Origin: Archivesica marissinica
Lineage: Eukaryota > Mollusca > Bivalvia > Venerida > Vesicomyidae
Length of the DNA: 64,000 nt
Direction: 5' to 3'
Assembly (NCBI GenBank): GCA_014843695.1
Contig: CM026390.1
Coordinates: 15,809,802 to 15,873,801 of the forward strand
Below are positions 45,391-58,859 of the stretch, in pieces. Made by a program: the position numbers and the translations under genes. Positions within the stretch are counted from its first letter, which is position 1, and each line of letters opens with the position of its first letter. The notes under the pieces are model-generated. The model did no database searches, was not told the DNA's origin, and saw only the letters and a program-made list of their open reading frames with translations.

Positions 45391-48300
45391 TGGGATATAT
45401 GATCATACATGTAATGGGTCTGTGACGGGGATATATGATCATAAATATAATGGGTCTGTGACGGGGATATATGAGCATACATATAATGGGTATGTGACGG
45501 GGATATATGATCATACATATAATAGGTCTATGATGGGGATATATGATCATACATATAATGGGTCTGTGACTGGGATATATGATCATACATGTAATGGGTA
45601 TGTGACTGGGGATATATGATCATACATATAATGTGTCTGTGACGGGGATATATGATCATACATATAATGGGTATGTGACGGGGATATATGATCATACATG
45701 TAATTGGTCTGGGGATATATGATCATACATATAATGGGTCTGTGACGGAGATATATGATCACACATATAATGGGTCTGTGACGGGGATATATGATCATAC
45801 ATATAATGGGTCTAGGGATATATGATCATACATATAATGGGTGTGTGACGGGGATATATGATCATACATATAATGGGTCTAGGGATATATGATCATACAT
45901 ATAATGGGTCTGTGACGGGGATATATGATCATACATATAATGGGTATGTGACGGGGATATATGATCATACATATAATGGGTATGTGACGGGGATATATGA
46001 TCATACATGTAATGGGTATGTGACGGGGATATATGATCATACATATAATGGGTATGTGACAGGGATATATGATCATACATATAATGGGTATGTGATGGGG
46101 ATATATGATCATACATATAATGTGTCTGTGACGGGGATATATGATCATACATATAATGGGTCTGTGATGGGGATATATGATCACACATATAATGGGTCTG
46201 TGACTGGGATATATGATCATACATATAATGGGTCTAGGGATATATGATCATACATATAATGGGTTTGTGATGGGGATATATGATCATACATATAATGGGT
46301 ATGTGACAGGGATATATGATCATACATATAATGGGTATGTGATGGGGATATATGATCACACATATAATGGGTCTGTGACGGGGATATATGATCACACATA
46401 TAATGGGTCTGTGACGGGGATATATGATCACACATATAATGGGTCTGTGATGGGATATATGATCACACATATAATGGGTCTGTGACGGGGATATATGATC
46501 ATACATATAATGGGTCTGTGACTGGGATATATGATCATACATATAATGGGTCTGTGACTGGGATATATGATCATACATATAATGGGTCTGTGACTGGGAT
46601 ATATGATCATACATATAATGGGTCTGTGACGGGGATATATGATCATACATATAATGGGTCTGTGACGGGGATATATGATCACACATATAATGATTCTGGG
46701 GATATATGATCATACATATAATGGGTCTTTGACGGGGATATATGATCATACATATAATGTGTCTGTGACGGAGTTATATGATCACACATATAATGGGTAT
46801 GTGACGGGGATATATGATCATACATATAATGGGTCTGTGACGGAGTTATATGATCACACATATAATGGGTATGTGACGGGGATATATGATCATACATGTA
46901 ATGGGTCTGTGACGGGGATATATGATCATACATATAATGTGTATGTGATGGGGATATATGATCATACATATAATGTGTATGTGACGGGGATATATGATCA
47001 TACATATAATGGGTCTGTGACGGGGATATATGAGCATACATATAATGGGTCTGTGATGGGGATATATGATCATACATGTAATGGGTATGTGACGGGGATA
47101 TATGATCATACATATAATGGGTATGTGACGAGGATATATGATCATACATATAATGGGTCTGTGACGGGGATATATGATCACACATATAATGGGTCTAGGG
47201 ATATATGAACATACATATAATGGGTATGTGATGGGGATATATGATCATACATATAATGGGTCTAGGGATATATGATCATACATATAATGTGTCTGTGACA
47301 GGGATATATGATCATACATATAATGGGTATGTGACGGGGATATATGATCATACATATAATGTGTATGTGACGGGGATATATGATCATACATGTAATGGGT
47401 ATGTGACAGGGATATATGATCATACATATAATGTGTCTGTGATGGGGATATATGATCATACATATAATGTGTCTGTGACGGGGATATATGATCATGCATA
47501 TAATGTTTCTGTAACGGGGATATATGATCATACATATAATGTGTATGTGACGGGGATATATGATCATACATATAATGTGTATGTGACGGGGATATATGAT
47601 CATACATATAATGTGTATGTGACGGGGATATATGATCATACATATAATGGGTCTAGGGATATATGATCATACATATAATGGGTCTGTGACGGGGATATAT
47701 GATCATACATATAATGGGTCTGTGACGGGGATATATGATCATACATATAATGGGTCTGTGACGAGGATATATGATCATACATATAATGGGTATGTGACGG
47801 GGATATATGATCATACATATAATGGGTCTGTGACGGGGATATATGATCATACATATAATGGGTCTAGGGATATATGATCATACATATAATGGGTATGTGA
47901 TGGGGATATATGATCATACATATAATGGGTCTAGGGATATATGATCATACATATAATGTGTCTGTGACGGGGATATATGATCATACATATAATGGGTATG
48001 TGACGGGGATATATGATCATACATATAATGTGTATGTGACGGGGATATATGATCATACATATAATGTGTATGTGACGGGGATATATGATCATACATATAA
48101 TGTGTATGTGACGGGGATATATGATCATACATATAATGTGTATGTGACGGGGATATATGATCATACATATAATGGGTATGTGACGGGGATATATGATAAT
48201 ACATATAATGGGTATGTGACGGGGATATATGATCATACATATAATGGGTCTGTTACTGGGATATATGATCATACATGTAATGGGTATGTGACAGGGATAT

Positions 48301-50757
48301 ATGATCATACATATAATGGGTATGTGACAGGGATATATGATCATACATATAATGGGTATGTGACGTGGATATATGATCATACATATAATGGGTATGTGAC
48401 GGGGATATATGATCATACATATAATGGGTATGTGACAGGGATATATGTTCATACATATAATGGGTCTATGACGGGGATATATGATCATACATATAATGGG
48501 TATGTGACGGGGATATATGATCATACATGTAATGGGTATGTGACGGGGATATATGATCACACATGTAATGGGTATGTGACGGGGATATATGATCATACAT
48601 ATAATGGGTATGTGACGGGGATATATGATCATACATATAATGGTATGTGACGGGGATATATGATCATACATATAATGGGTCTATGACGGGGATATATGAT
48701 CATACATATAATGGTATGTGACGGGGATATATGATCATACATATAATGGGTATGTGACTGGGATATATGATCATACATATAATGGGTATGTGACGGGGAT
48801 ATATGATCACACATGTAATGGGTATGTGACGGGGATATATGATCATACATATAATGGGTCTAGGGATATATGATCATACATATAATGGGTATGTGACTGG
48901 GATATATGTTCATACATATAATTTGTCTATGACGGGGATATATGTTCATACATATAATGGTTATGTGACGGGGATATATGATCATACATATAATGGGTAT
49001 GTGACTGGGATATATGATCATACATATAATGGTTATGTGACGGGGATATATGATCATACATATAATGGGTATGTGACTGGGATATATGATCATACATATA
49101 ATGGGTATGTGACGGGGATATATGTTCATACATATAATGGGTATGTGATGGGGATATATGATCATACATATAATGTGTCTGTGACGGGGATATATGATCA
49201 CACATATAATGGTTATGTGACGGGGATATATGATCACACATATAATGGTTATGTGACGGGGATATATGATCATACATATAATGGGTATGTGATGGGGATA
49301 TATGTTCATACATATAATGGGTCTATGACGGGTATATATGATCATACATATAATGGGTCTGTGACGGGGATATATGATCACACATATAATGGGTCTTTGA
49401 CGGGGATATATGATCATACATGTAATGGGTATGTGACGGGGATATATGATCATACATATAATGGGTCTGTGACTGGGATATATGATCATACATATAATGG
49501 GTCTGTGACGGGGATATATGATCACACATATAATGGGTCTGTGATGGGGATATATGATCACACATATAATGGGTCTGTGACGGGGATATATGATCATACA
49601 TATAATGTGTATGTGATGGGGATATATGATCATACATATAATGGGTCTGTGACGGGGATATATGATCACACATATAATGGGTCTGTGATGGGGATATATG
49701 ATCACACATATAATGGGTCTGTGACGGGGATATATGATCATACATATAATGTGTATGTGATGGGGATATATGATCATACATATAATGGGTCTGTGACGGG
49801 GATATATGATCACACATATAATGGGTCTGTGATGGGGATATATGATCACACATATAATGGGTCTGTGACGGGGATATATGATCATACATATAATGTGTAT
49901 GTGATGGGGATATATGATCATACATATAATGGGTCTGTGATGGGGATATATGATCATACATATAATGGTTGTGATGGGGATATATGATCACACATATAAT
50001 GGGTCTGTGACGGGGATATATGATCATACATATAATGGGTATGTGATGGGGATATATGATCATACATATAATGGGTCTGTGACGGGGATATATGATCACA
50101 CATATAATGGGTCTGTGATGGGGATATATGATCACACATATAATGGGTCTGTGACGGGGATATATGATCATACATATAATGGGTATGTGACGGGGATATA
50201 TGATCATACATGTAATGGGTATGTGACTGGGGATATATGATCATACATATAATGTGTATGTGACGGGGATATATGAGCATACATATAATGTGTCTGTGAC
50301 GGAGTTATATGGTCACACATATAATGGGTCTGTGATGGGGATATATGATCATACATATAATGTGTATGTGATGGGGATATATGATCATACATATAATGGG
50401 TCTGTGACGGGGATATATGATCACACATATAATGGGTCTGTGACGGGGATATATGATCATACATATAATGGGTCTGTGACGGGGATATATGATCATACAT
50501 ATAATGGGTATGTGATGGGGATATATGATCATACATGTAATGGGTATGTGACGGGGATATATGATCATACATATAATGTGTCTGTGACAGGGATATATGA
50601 TCATACATATAATGGGTATGTGATGGGGATATATGATCATACATATAATGGGTCTAGGGATATATGATCATACATATAATGGGTCTAGGGATATATGATC
50701 ATACATATAATGGGTCTAGGGATATATGATCATACATATAATGGGTATGTGATGGGG
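45391..50757. repeat. 36-bp satellite, about 150 copies (5.4 kb)
   Basis: The consensus is GGGATATATGATCATACATA followed by TAATGGGTCTGTGACG, with a ATATGATCATAT-like palindrome in each unit. Variant sites are GTCT/GTAT, CATACAT/CACACAT, ACGGGG/ATGGGG/ACTGGG. Shortened units (GGGTCTAGGGATATATG, about 30 bp) recur and mark block borders. Because 36 is a multiple of three, several frames on both strands stay open for hundreds of codons; these are not genes. Confidence 0.96.
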
Positions 50758-52395
50758 ATTGAAGTGCAGGCAGTAGAAACTAGAGGTCTGAGGAAGACTT
50801 CGGCAAAGCCGTATAGGAGTCTCATAGTTCCAGATAAGATAGTGGATATCTCTAGAGACCGTTTCTTAGTGTTACAGGATCAGGATAAGACGCTAGGAAA
50901 TGCGAAAGAGAGAGCTGAGAGTAGAGAGACGAGAAAGTGTAAAGGAGGAGGTAGAGTAGGGTTTGTGTATAAAAACAAGCTATTGTATAGAGAGTTTGAA
51001 GATCAAGACGGGAAGAAAGTGTACCAGTTAGTAGTGCCAGTGCAGTGTAGAGACTCAGTGTTAAGAGTAGCGCATGAGGCATTGATGGCAGGACATATGG
51101 GTATTAAGAAAACCACAGATAGAGTAGTCGCTAAGTTTTATTGGCCCGGGGTAATGGCACACGTCTCGAGATTTTGTCACTCATGTGACATTTGCCAAAG
51201 AACCATATCTAAGGGCAAGGTTACCAGAGTACCACTAGGAGATATGCCTTTGATCGAAACCCCTTTTAAAAGAGTGGCCGTAGATATTGTAGGTCCGATA
51301 GAGCCAATGACCGACAGGAAAAACCGGTACATGTTAGTCATGGTAGATTATGCTACTAGATATCCGGAGGCAGTGGCATTACCTAGTATAGAGACCGAGA
51401 GAGTGGCAGAAGCGTTGGTTGATATGTTCAGTAGAGTAGGAGTTCCCGAAGAAATGTTAACGGATTGCGGGGTTCAATTTACTTCGGCATTGATGGGTGA
51501 AGTTAGCCGGTTATTGTCATTAAAGCAGATTACTACTAGTTTATACCATCCGATATGTAATGGTTTAGTGGAGAAATTCAACGGTACGTTAAAGCGTATG
51601 CTTAAAAGAATGTGCAGTGAAAGACCGAAGGACTGGGATAAGTACATAAATGCTGTACTGTTTTCCTACCGGGAAGTACCACAAGAGAGTATGGGGTTTT
51701 CTCCCTTTGAGTTGTTGTACGGCAGAGGTATTAGAGGTCCGTTATGTATTTTGAAAGAATTATGGTCTGGGGAAGTGAGAGATGAAGAAGTTAAAAGTAC
51801 TTATCAGTATGTGATGGAACTGAGAGAGAGATTGGAGAATACTTGTAAGTTGGCCCAGGAAGAGCTGAGTAAGGCTCATCTTAGACAGAAGAAGTATTAT
51901 AACAGGAAGGCTAGAGCACTTAAATTCGAAGTAGGAAGTAAGGTGTTAATCTTGTTGCCGGTCGATAACAACAAGTTGTTGTTACAGTGGAAAGGTCCAT
52001 TTGTAGTGACCGAGGTGAAAGGTGACGTAGATTATTATGTGGATGTTAATGGTAAGGTCAAAACCTTCCATGCAAACATGTTGAAGCAGTATTTCGACAG
52101 AGTAGTAGAACAGGACAGTGAGGTAGGAGCGTTGGCAGTAGTCTGTGCAACTAGTTTACTAGAAGAGGACGTACATGAAAGGAGTGAGGTAGTGTTAGAA
52201 GTTCCTTTGGAGTGTCCTATAGGTTTAGGAAATGAATCATTCAAAGATGTAAATATCTGTGAATCATTGTCAGAGAGTCAGAGATACAATTCAAGAGTCA
52301 TGAGATGGGCATTAGAGTTGCAACCCTATAGATTCAGGATCCAAGCAATACCTGGTAAAGAGAATATCGGGGCAGACTACTTAAGTAGATTGTAG
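50758..52395 (+). mobile_element. GMR1-type Ty3/gypsy retrotransposon: integrase joined to an RNase H tail
   Basis: An open frame runs out of the satellite. From about 50758 it encodes a VETRGLRK-type linker, then an H2C2 zinc-binding domain (HEALMAGH...CHSCDIC, near 51075-51200). The integrase core follows: VAVDIVGP (first Asp, about 51290), TDCGVQF (second Asp, about 51460) and GLVEKFNGT (Glu, about 51570), giving D,D-35-E spacing. A GPY/F-like module (LLQWKGPFVV) lies near 51985. After an acidic linker ending SLSESQR the frame goes straight into YNSRVMRWALELQPYRF and GKENIGADYLSRL, the end of RNase H. RNase H after integrase indicates the GMR1 order (IN before RT). The reverse transcriptase and most of RNase H are deleted in frame, and gag and protease are absent. 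TDCG for the usual TDQG and HPIC for HPQC are substitutions in conserved positions. Confidence 0.85.
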
Positions 52396-52530
52396 GTGAC
52401 AGAAGGGAGTCTGTAAATAGTGGCCGTGGTAAATTTAAACTGTACATAGTAGTCAGGGATTCACGGAGTAGTAGTTCATTTTGTATGCTTTTAATAAAAG
52501 TGTTCCACTTTTATCTTGGGTAGGGGCGTA

Positions 52531-53000
52531 TGTAACAAAATGACAGTACGCTGATTTAGGCCTTAAGTGAGTTGTTCATTAAGGTCAGTGTCTCAAGGGG
52601 GGTCTTATGATAAGACCGCGTAAGTTAGTATTATTTTATGAGTTAACAGGGGTTAAACGCTGAGCTTTAATAGACGAGTTAAATACTTTAAGATAACGTA
52701 TAGGTTTAAAGGGTACCGTGTACCGTTATGCTTATTGCAAGGTATCGGTAGGCTGAGCAGGGTAAGATTATATTAGCGTGCAGGCAGCGCACGATTAATT
52801 CAAGTTACATCGAAGTGTACAGGCCAGGGTTGTGTGTAAACTCGTCATAAACCCTATATATATGGACTCACGCAGTATGCTCGTTGTCACACCACTTGGA
52901 AAATCACTGGGTGTAGGAACGGTGACCAATGCACGCGGCAGACTGGGTAAGTCATAGTTTGTTTTAGTTATCTGACTAGTTGTCTATGTAAAACCATGGA
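52531..53000 (+). mobile_element. 3' LTR of the gypsy element (right end lost in gap)
   Basis: Begins TGTAACAAAATGACAG about 135 bp after the RNase H stop and just after a purine-rich GGGTAGGGG tract (candidate polypurine tract). A TATA-like CTATATATATGG lies at about 52854. The LTR end and target-site duplication are hidden by the N gap. Confidence 0.6.
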
Positions 53001-54000
53001 NNNNNNNNNNNNNNNNNNNNNNNNNNNNNNNNNNNNNNNNNNNNNNNNNNNNNNNNNNNNNNNNNNNNNNNNNNNNNNNNNNNNNNNNNNNNNNNNNNNN
53101 NNNNNNNNNNNNNNNNNNNNNNNNNNNNNNNNNNNNNNNNNNNNNNNNNNNNNNNNNNNNNNNNNNNNNNNNNNNNNNNNNNNNNNNNNNNNNNNNNNNN
53201 NNNNNNNNNNNNNNNNNNNNNNNNNNNNNNNNNNNNNNNNNNNNNNNNNNNNNNNNNNNNNNNNNNNNNNNNNNNNNNNNNNNNNNNNNNNNNNNNNNNN
53301 NNNNNNNNNNNNNNNNNNNNNNNNNNNNNNNNNNNNNNNNNNNNNNNNNNNNNNNNNNNNNNNNNNNNNNNNNNNNNNNNNNNNNNNNNNNNNNNNNNNN
53401 NNNNNNNNNNNNNNNNNNNNNNNNNNNNNNNNNNNNNNNNNNNNNNNNNNNNNNNNNNNNNNNNNNNNNNNNNNNNNNNNNNNNNNNNNNNNNNNNNNNN
53501 NNNNNNNNNNNNNNNNNNNNNNNNNNNNNNNNNNNNNNNNNNNNNNNNNNNNNNNNNNNNNNNNNNNNNNNNNNNNNNNNNNNNNNNNNNNNNNNNNNNN
53601 NNNNNNNNNNNNNNNNNNNNNNNNNNNNNNNNNNNNNNNNNNNNNNNNNNNNNNNNNNNNNNNNNNNNNNNNNNNNNNNNNNNNNNNNNNNNNNNNNNNN
53701 NNNNNNNNNNNNNNNNNNNNNNNNNNNNNNNNNNNNNNNNNNNNNNNNNNNNNNNNNNNNNNNNNNNNNNNNNNNNNNNNNNNNNNNNNNNNNNNNNNNN
53801 NNNNNNNNNNNNNNNNNNNNNNNNNNNNNNNNNNNNNNNNNNNNNNNNNNNNNNNNNNNNNNNNNNNNNNNNNNNNNNNNNNNNNNNNNNNNNNNNNNNN
53901 NNNNNNNNNNNNNNNNNNNNNNNNNNNNNNNNNNNNNNNNNNNNNNNNNNNNNNNNNNNNNNNNNNNNNNNNNNNNNNNNNNNNNNNNNNNNNNNNNNNN
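53001..54000. other. Assembly gap of 1000 Ns
   Basis: Exactly 1000 Ns, probably a nominal gap length. It separates the gypsy LTR from the 193-bp satellite, so their true distance is unknown. Predicted open frames through it are meaningless. Confidence 0.99.
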
Positions 54001-56250
54001 CGTGAGAATTGAAAGTCACCTCAGAAAATGCATAATACTTAGCTAATATTTGTAAATTTAGACTTGGCATAATGTTTTCATGCTGGTCAGGTGAGATAGA
54101 TAACTAACCACTTCATATGATGCCTGTGCATCACTTTAGATAGGTCCCTGACTGGAACTGTCAATTCTCACAGCTTCAGAATTTTCCCCCAAGCCGTGAG
54201 AATTGAAAGTCACCTCAGAAAATGCATAATACCGAGCTAATATTTGTAAATTTAGACTTGCATAATGTTTTCATGCTGGTCAGGTGAGATAGATATATAA
54301 CCACTTCATATGATGCCTGTGGGTTACTTTAGAAAGGTCCCTGACTGGAACATTCAATTCTCACAGCTTCGGCATTGTTCTCCAAGCCGTGAGAATTGAA
54401 AGTCACCTCAGAAAATGCATAATACCGAGCTAATATTAGCAAATTTAGACTTGACATAATGTTTTCATGCTGGTCAGGTGAGATAGATATCTCACCACTT
54501 CATATGATGCCTGTGCATCACTTTAGAGAGGTCCCTGGCGGGAACTTTCAATTCTCACAGCTTCAGAATTTCCCCCCAAGCCGTGAGAATTGAAAGTCAC
54601 CTCAGAAAATGCATAATACCGAGCTAATATTAGCAAATTTAGACTTGACATAATGTTTTCATGCTGGTCAGGTGAGATATCTCACCACTTCATATGATGC
54701 CTGTGGGTCACTTTAGAAAGGTCCCTGACTGGAACTTTCAATTCTCACAGCTTCAGAATGTTCGTCCAAGCCGTGAGAATTGAAAGTGACCTCAGAAAAT
54801 GCATAATACTGAGCTAATATTGGTAAATATAGACTTGGCATAATGTTTTCATGCTGGTCAGGTGAGATAGATATCTAACCACTTCATATGATGCCTGTGT
54901 GTCACTTTAGAAAGGTCTCTGACTGGAACTTTCAATTCTCACAGCTTCAGCATTTTTCTCCAAGCCGTGAGATTTGAAAGTTACCTCAGAAAATGCATAA
55001 TACCGAATTTTAGTAAATTTAGACTTGACATAATGTTTTCATGCTAGTCAGGTGAGATAGATATCTAACCACTTCATATGATGCCTGTGTGTCACTTTAG
55101 AAAGGTCTCTGACTGGAACTTTCAATTCTCACAGCTTCAGAATTTTCCCCCAAGCCGTGAGAATTGAAAGTCACCTCAGAAAATGCATAATACCGAGCTA
55201 ATATTAGCAAATTTAGACTTGACATAATGTTTTCATGCTGGTCAGGTGAGATATATATCTCACCACTTCATATGATGCCTGTGCATCACTTTAGATAGGT
55301 CCCTGACGGGAACTTTCAATTCTCACAGCTTCAGAATTTCCCCACAAGCCGTGAGAATTGAAAGTCACCTCAGAAAATGTATAATACTGAGCTAATATTG
55401 GGAAATTTAGACTTGGCATAAAGTTTTCATGTTGGTCAGGTGAGATAGATATCTCACCACTTCACCAAAAAACAACCACCTATGATGCCTGTGCATCACT
55501 TTAGATAGGTCCCTTACGGGAACTTTCAATTCTCACAGCTTCAGAATTTTCCCAAAAGCCGTGAGAATTGAAAGTCACCTCAGAAAATGCATAATACTGA
55601 GCTAATATTTGTAAATATAGACTTGGCATAATGTTTTCATGCTGGTCAGGTGAGATAGATATCTAACCACTTCATATGATGCCTGTGCATCACTTTAGAA
55701 AGGTCCCTGACTGGAACTTTCAATTCTCACAGCTTCAGCATTTTACTCCAAGCCGTGAGAATTGAAAGTCACCTCAGAAAATGCATAATACCGAATATTA
55801 GTAAATTTAGACTTGACATAATGTTTTCATGCTAGTCAGGTGAGATAGATATCTAACCACTTCATATGATGCCTGTGGGTCACTTTAGAAAGGTCCCTGA
55901 CTGGAACTTTCAATTCTCACAGCTTCAGAATTTTCCCCCAAGCCGTGAGAATTGAAAGTCACCTCAGAAAATGCATAATACCGAGCTAATATTAGTAAAT
56001 TTAGACTTGACATAATGTTTTCATGCTGGTCAGGTGATATAGATATCTCACCACTTCATTTGATGCCTGTGGGTCACTTTATATACGTCCCTCTCCGGAA
56101 CTTTTAATTCTCACTTGTTCAACAATTTTTTCCCAAGCACTGAGAATTGAAAGTCTCATCCGAAAATGCATACCGGTAATTAATACCAAACTAAAATATT
56201 AGTCAATTTAGACTTCACATATATGATTTCATGCTGGTCTGTTGATAACA
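54001..56250. repeat. ~193-bp satellite with a hairpin in each unit, about 12 copies
   Basis: Each unit carries GTGAGAATTGAAAGTCACC, ATGTTTTCATGCTGGTCAGG, CACTTCATATGATGCCTGTG and ACTTTCAATTCTCAC. GTGAGAATTGAAAGT and ACTTTCAATTCTCAC are perfect 15-bp complements separated by about 24 bases across the unit junction. Units start near 54002, 54196, 54389, 54582, 54774, 54967, 55157, 55350, 55561, 55755 and 55945. The last units decay, and one partial unit (56435-56520) lies beyond the MITE. The 5' end is lost in the gap. Confidence 0.93.
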
Positions 56251-56251
56251 A

Positions 56252-56434
56252 TACAGTCAAACCTGTCTTAAGCAGCCAGTCAAAGGAGTCAGAGAAAGTG
56301 GCTGCTTAACACAGGTGGCTGCTTAATAGAGGTAAACTATATAATAAAACAACCGATTGGGAACCTGGAAACTTGCTGCTTAATACAGGTTTGGCTGCTT
56401 AATGAAGATGACCACTAACACAGGTTTGACTGTA
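56252..56434. mobile_element. MITE with 15-bp terminal inverted repeats, inserted in the satellite
   Basis: TACAGTCAAACCTGT at 56252-56266 and its exact complement at 56420-56434. The terminal TA at each end fits a TA target-site duplication as in Tc1/mariner-like elements. Internal GTGGCTGCTTAA-type motifs repeat. Satellite sequence resumes immediately on the right (GATATCTCACCACTTCATAT), showing insertion after array formation. Confidence 0.82.
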
Positions 56435-56520
56435 GATATCTCACCACTTCATATGTTGCCTGTGGGTCACTTTGATAGGTCTCTCATTGGAACTTTCAAT
56501 TATCACAGGATTAACATTTT

Positions 56521-56884
56521 CAGAAAATATGTATCGGAAATATATATATATATGTGTATCATAATGTATATATGAATGTATCGGAATGTATATATATATA
56601 TATTGGAATGTGTGTTTATGAGTGTGGCTACATATGCCCCAGGTGTCCTCCATGTTGCTTAGACTGGAAATGTCGCTTTTACAAATATGTAATGTAAATG
56701 TGACGGCCCACTGTACATATGAATGTAATACAACATTGATATTAGTATGTATTGCCTACAGCACACAATTTTCAACAGGACAGCGATCCTAAGCAAGCGT
56801 CCAATGAATTCATAGAAGAACACAGGATAAACTGGGTACCATGACCAACTGGTAAGTTAGATAATCAATCAAAAGGATCATAGT
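56521..56884. other. AT-rich stretch, (TA)n tracts, no gene
   Basis: Short ATATATATA runs near 56540 and 56590; nothing else recognised. Confidence 0.4.
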
Positions 56885-56990
56885 TAGATATTGTAGGCTT
56901 GATCCACGTCTGACCTTAATAATATTAATGACGAGGTCTCGTGTCGGTGCCTAAGCTGGACACTAAAAGAACCAGCAAAGACTTGGTTTA
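56885..56990 (+). mobile_element. SINE family A, decayed internal fragment
   Basis: GGCTTGATCCACGTCTGACC, GAGGTCTCGTGTCGGTGCC and AAAAGAACCAGCAAAGACT only. Confidence 0.6.
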
Positions 56991-57404
56991 AACATATTTA
57001 TTCATTCATAATGTACAGTACATATATATGTAACGGTCAGAATTTCAATAAAATTCATTAGTTACATAATTATTATTTTATTTCATTCCTATAATTTCAA
57101 TCATTTAGTATCTTTGTATAATGGTGACTATTACATTATATTTTATATAAAGGACATCACTAATGCATTTTCTTAAGCAGATATTATCTGATATTATTAC
57201 CCATAACATGTCTTAGAAGAGTTGTCATAGTTGACATTATTTAGAATTTATGGTTTCTTTGATATAAATACCTTTAGTAGCATAAAGCAGCTACTGTTAA
57301 TACAATATATCATTTAGTGGCATAATGCTAGCCTCATTAAATCTGCTACAGGACTTATGTTAATTTGTACCTAATAGTCTGAACTATATATGGACACCAT
57401 TAAA
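56991..57404. other. No recognisable gene
   Basis: AT-rich, nothing supported. Confidence 0.35.
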
Positions 57405-57700
57405 ACCCATGCTGGACTGGTAATCCAGGTATCGCAGGTTCTATCCCCCATCTGACCCTAATAAAATTAATAGTCTTTCAGATGGGACTTTAAACTAAGG
57501 TCTCGTGTCGGTGTTGTACACCGTGCACGTAAAAGAACCACAGGAGACTGGAATGGGTCTTTGTCTGTATCATTACACTATCCTCCAAACGTCTAAGAGG
57601 ACTAATTTCTTCAGGAGGCATCGCTCATATGGGCAACCGGTAGCCACGATAAATACACATAAAACACACGCACGCACGCACGCACACACACACACACAGT
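57405..57700 (+). mobile_element. SINE family A, 5' truncated in the tRNA head
   Basis: Starts in the anticodon arm (CTGGACTGGTAATCCAG), then B box GGTTCTATCCC (one change), full body, and a long (GCAC)n/(AC)n tail at 57667-57698. Confidence 0.82.
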
Positions 57701-58134
57701 GTTAATTATCGTTATTGCTGGACAATTATATATATATTAAATTAGTAACTGGAATCGTCATTGGTTTAATTCAAATTGACCATACACCGTGGACTGACCC
57801 CTTCATATGCCACCACTTTGTGTACGCTACTCTGCTGTACCACACTAATTCCCCATTTAGAGTTAACCTGCACACAAGTTCAAACCCCGTGAACTCGAGT
57901 CGGTGACATATTGTATACAAAACGAAAATGGATTAAATCGAAAGCTTATAGCTTATTGAGATTATCTCCATTAAATATATAAATGTGTGCACTATCGGCG
58001 ATTAAGAGATACACGTATTATGTAGTAATACCAAAATATATAATACGTGTATGAAAATATAGTTTTATATCAAGTGAAAAACTAACAAAATGGGGATTGG
58101 GTGGGGATTGAAAGCGATGAAATAACAAAACAAT
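57701..58134. other. No recognisable gene
   Basis: No supported feature. Confidence 0.35.
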
Positions 58135-58258
58135 TCTCAAAGTGACTATTGAATGGGTCTCTGCCTGTATCATTGCACTATCCTCCAAAATCTAAAATGA
58201 CTCTTCAGGTGTCGCTCACTTATGCAACCTGAGTAGCGACGATTACAAAAAGTAATGC
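58135..58258 (+). mobile_element. SINE family A, 3' part
   Basis: GAATGGGTCTCTGCCTGTAT, TATCCTCCAAAATCTAAAAT and a shortened GTCGCTCACTTATGCAACC end. Confidence 0.7.
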
Positions 58259-58529
58259 ATGTTAGTATTTATAAACATATGACATAGCGAAAGACACTGG
58301 ACCCGCTACACTCTCTAGCATGGTAGCTTGGGCAGGAGCTCGGATTTTATTCATATTCCTGTCTGGCCTCTATACCGTGCAATCGTGGGACAAGCCGTCC
58401 GTGTGTCGAGTACCTAGTCAGTATGTATTTATGTACACAGTCATGCACAAAACCACACCCACAGGCAGGCACACACACAATCGTATCTTTATATAAGATC
58501 ATTATTCAAACTTAAAGCGAGTCGGGTGG

Positions 58530-58793
58530 GGGTGTACGTTTATATATCGTCGTTACCGGTTGCCCATATGAGCGACGCCTCCTGAAGAGATTAGTCATTA
58601 TAGATTTTTGGAGGATAGTGCAATGATACAGACAGAGACCCATTCCAGAGTCTCTTCTGGTTGTTTTACGTGCACAGTTTAAAGTCCCATCTGAAAGACG
58701 GTTAATTTTATTAGTGTCAGACGGGGGATCGAACTTGCGATCCCTGGATTACCAGTCCAGCGTGTTAACCGCTAGACTACATATCCGTCTGTA
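58530..58793 (-). mobile_element. SINE family A
   Basis: Reverse-strand tail, GAGCGACGCCTCCTGAAGAG block, B box GGGGGATCGAACTTGCG, head ending ACTACATATCCGTCTG. The CACCGACACGAGACC segment is deleted. Confidence 0.85.
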
Positions 58794-58859
58794 AAAGCGA
58801 GTTTCTAGTGGCCTTGTTTATCTTTTATTTTTAAAATATTGATCTCGTGGCATTGACAT

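Noticed and set aside
45391..50757. Many long open frames (up to about 380 codons) of YDHTYNG-type repeats on both strands
   Set aside because: The satellite unit is 36 bp, so any stop-free frame stays open throughout. Codons show no bias and both strands are open.
52976..54070. Open frames of more than 300 codons on both strands
   Set aside because: They run through the 1000-N gap and contain only unknown residues.
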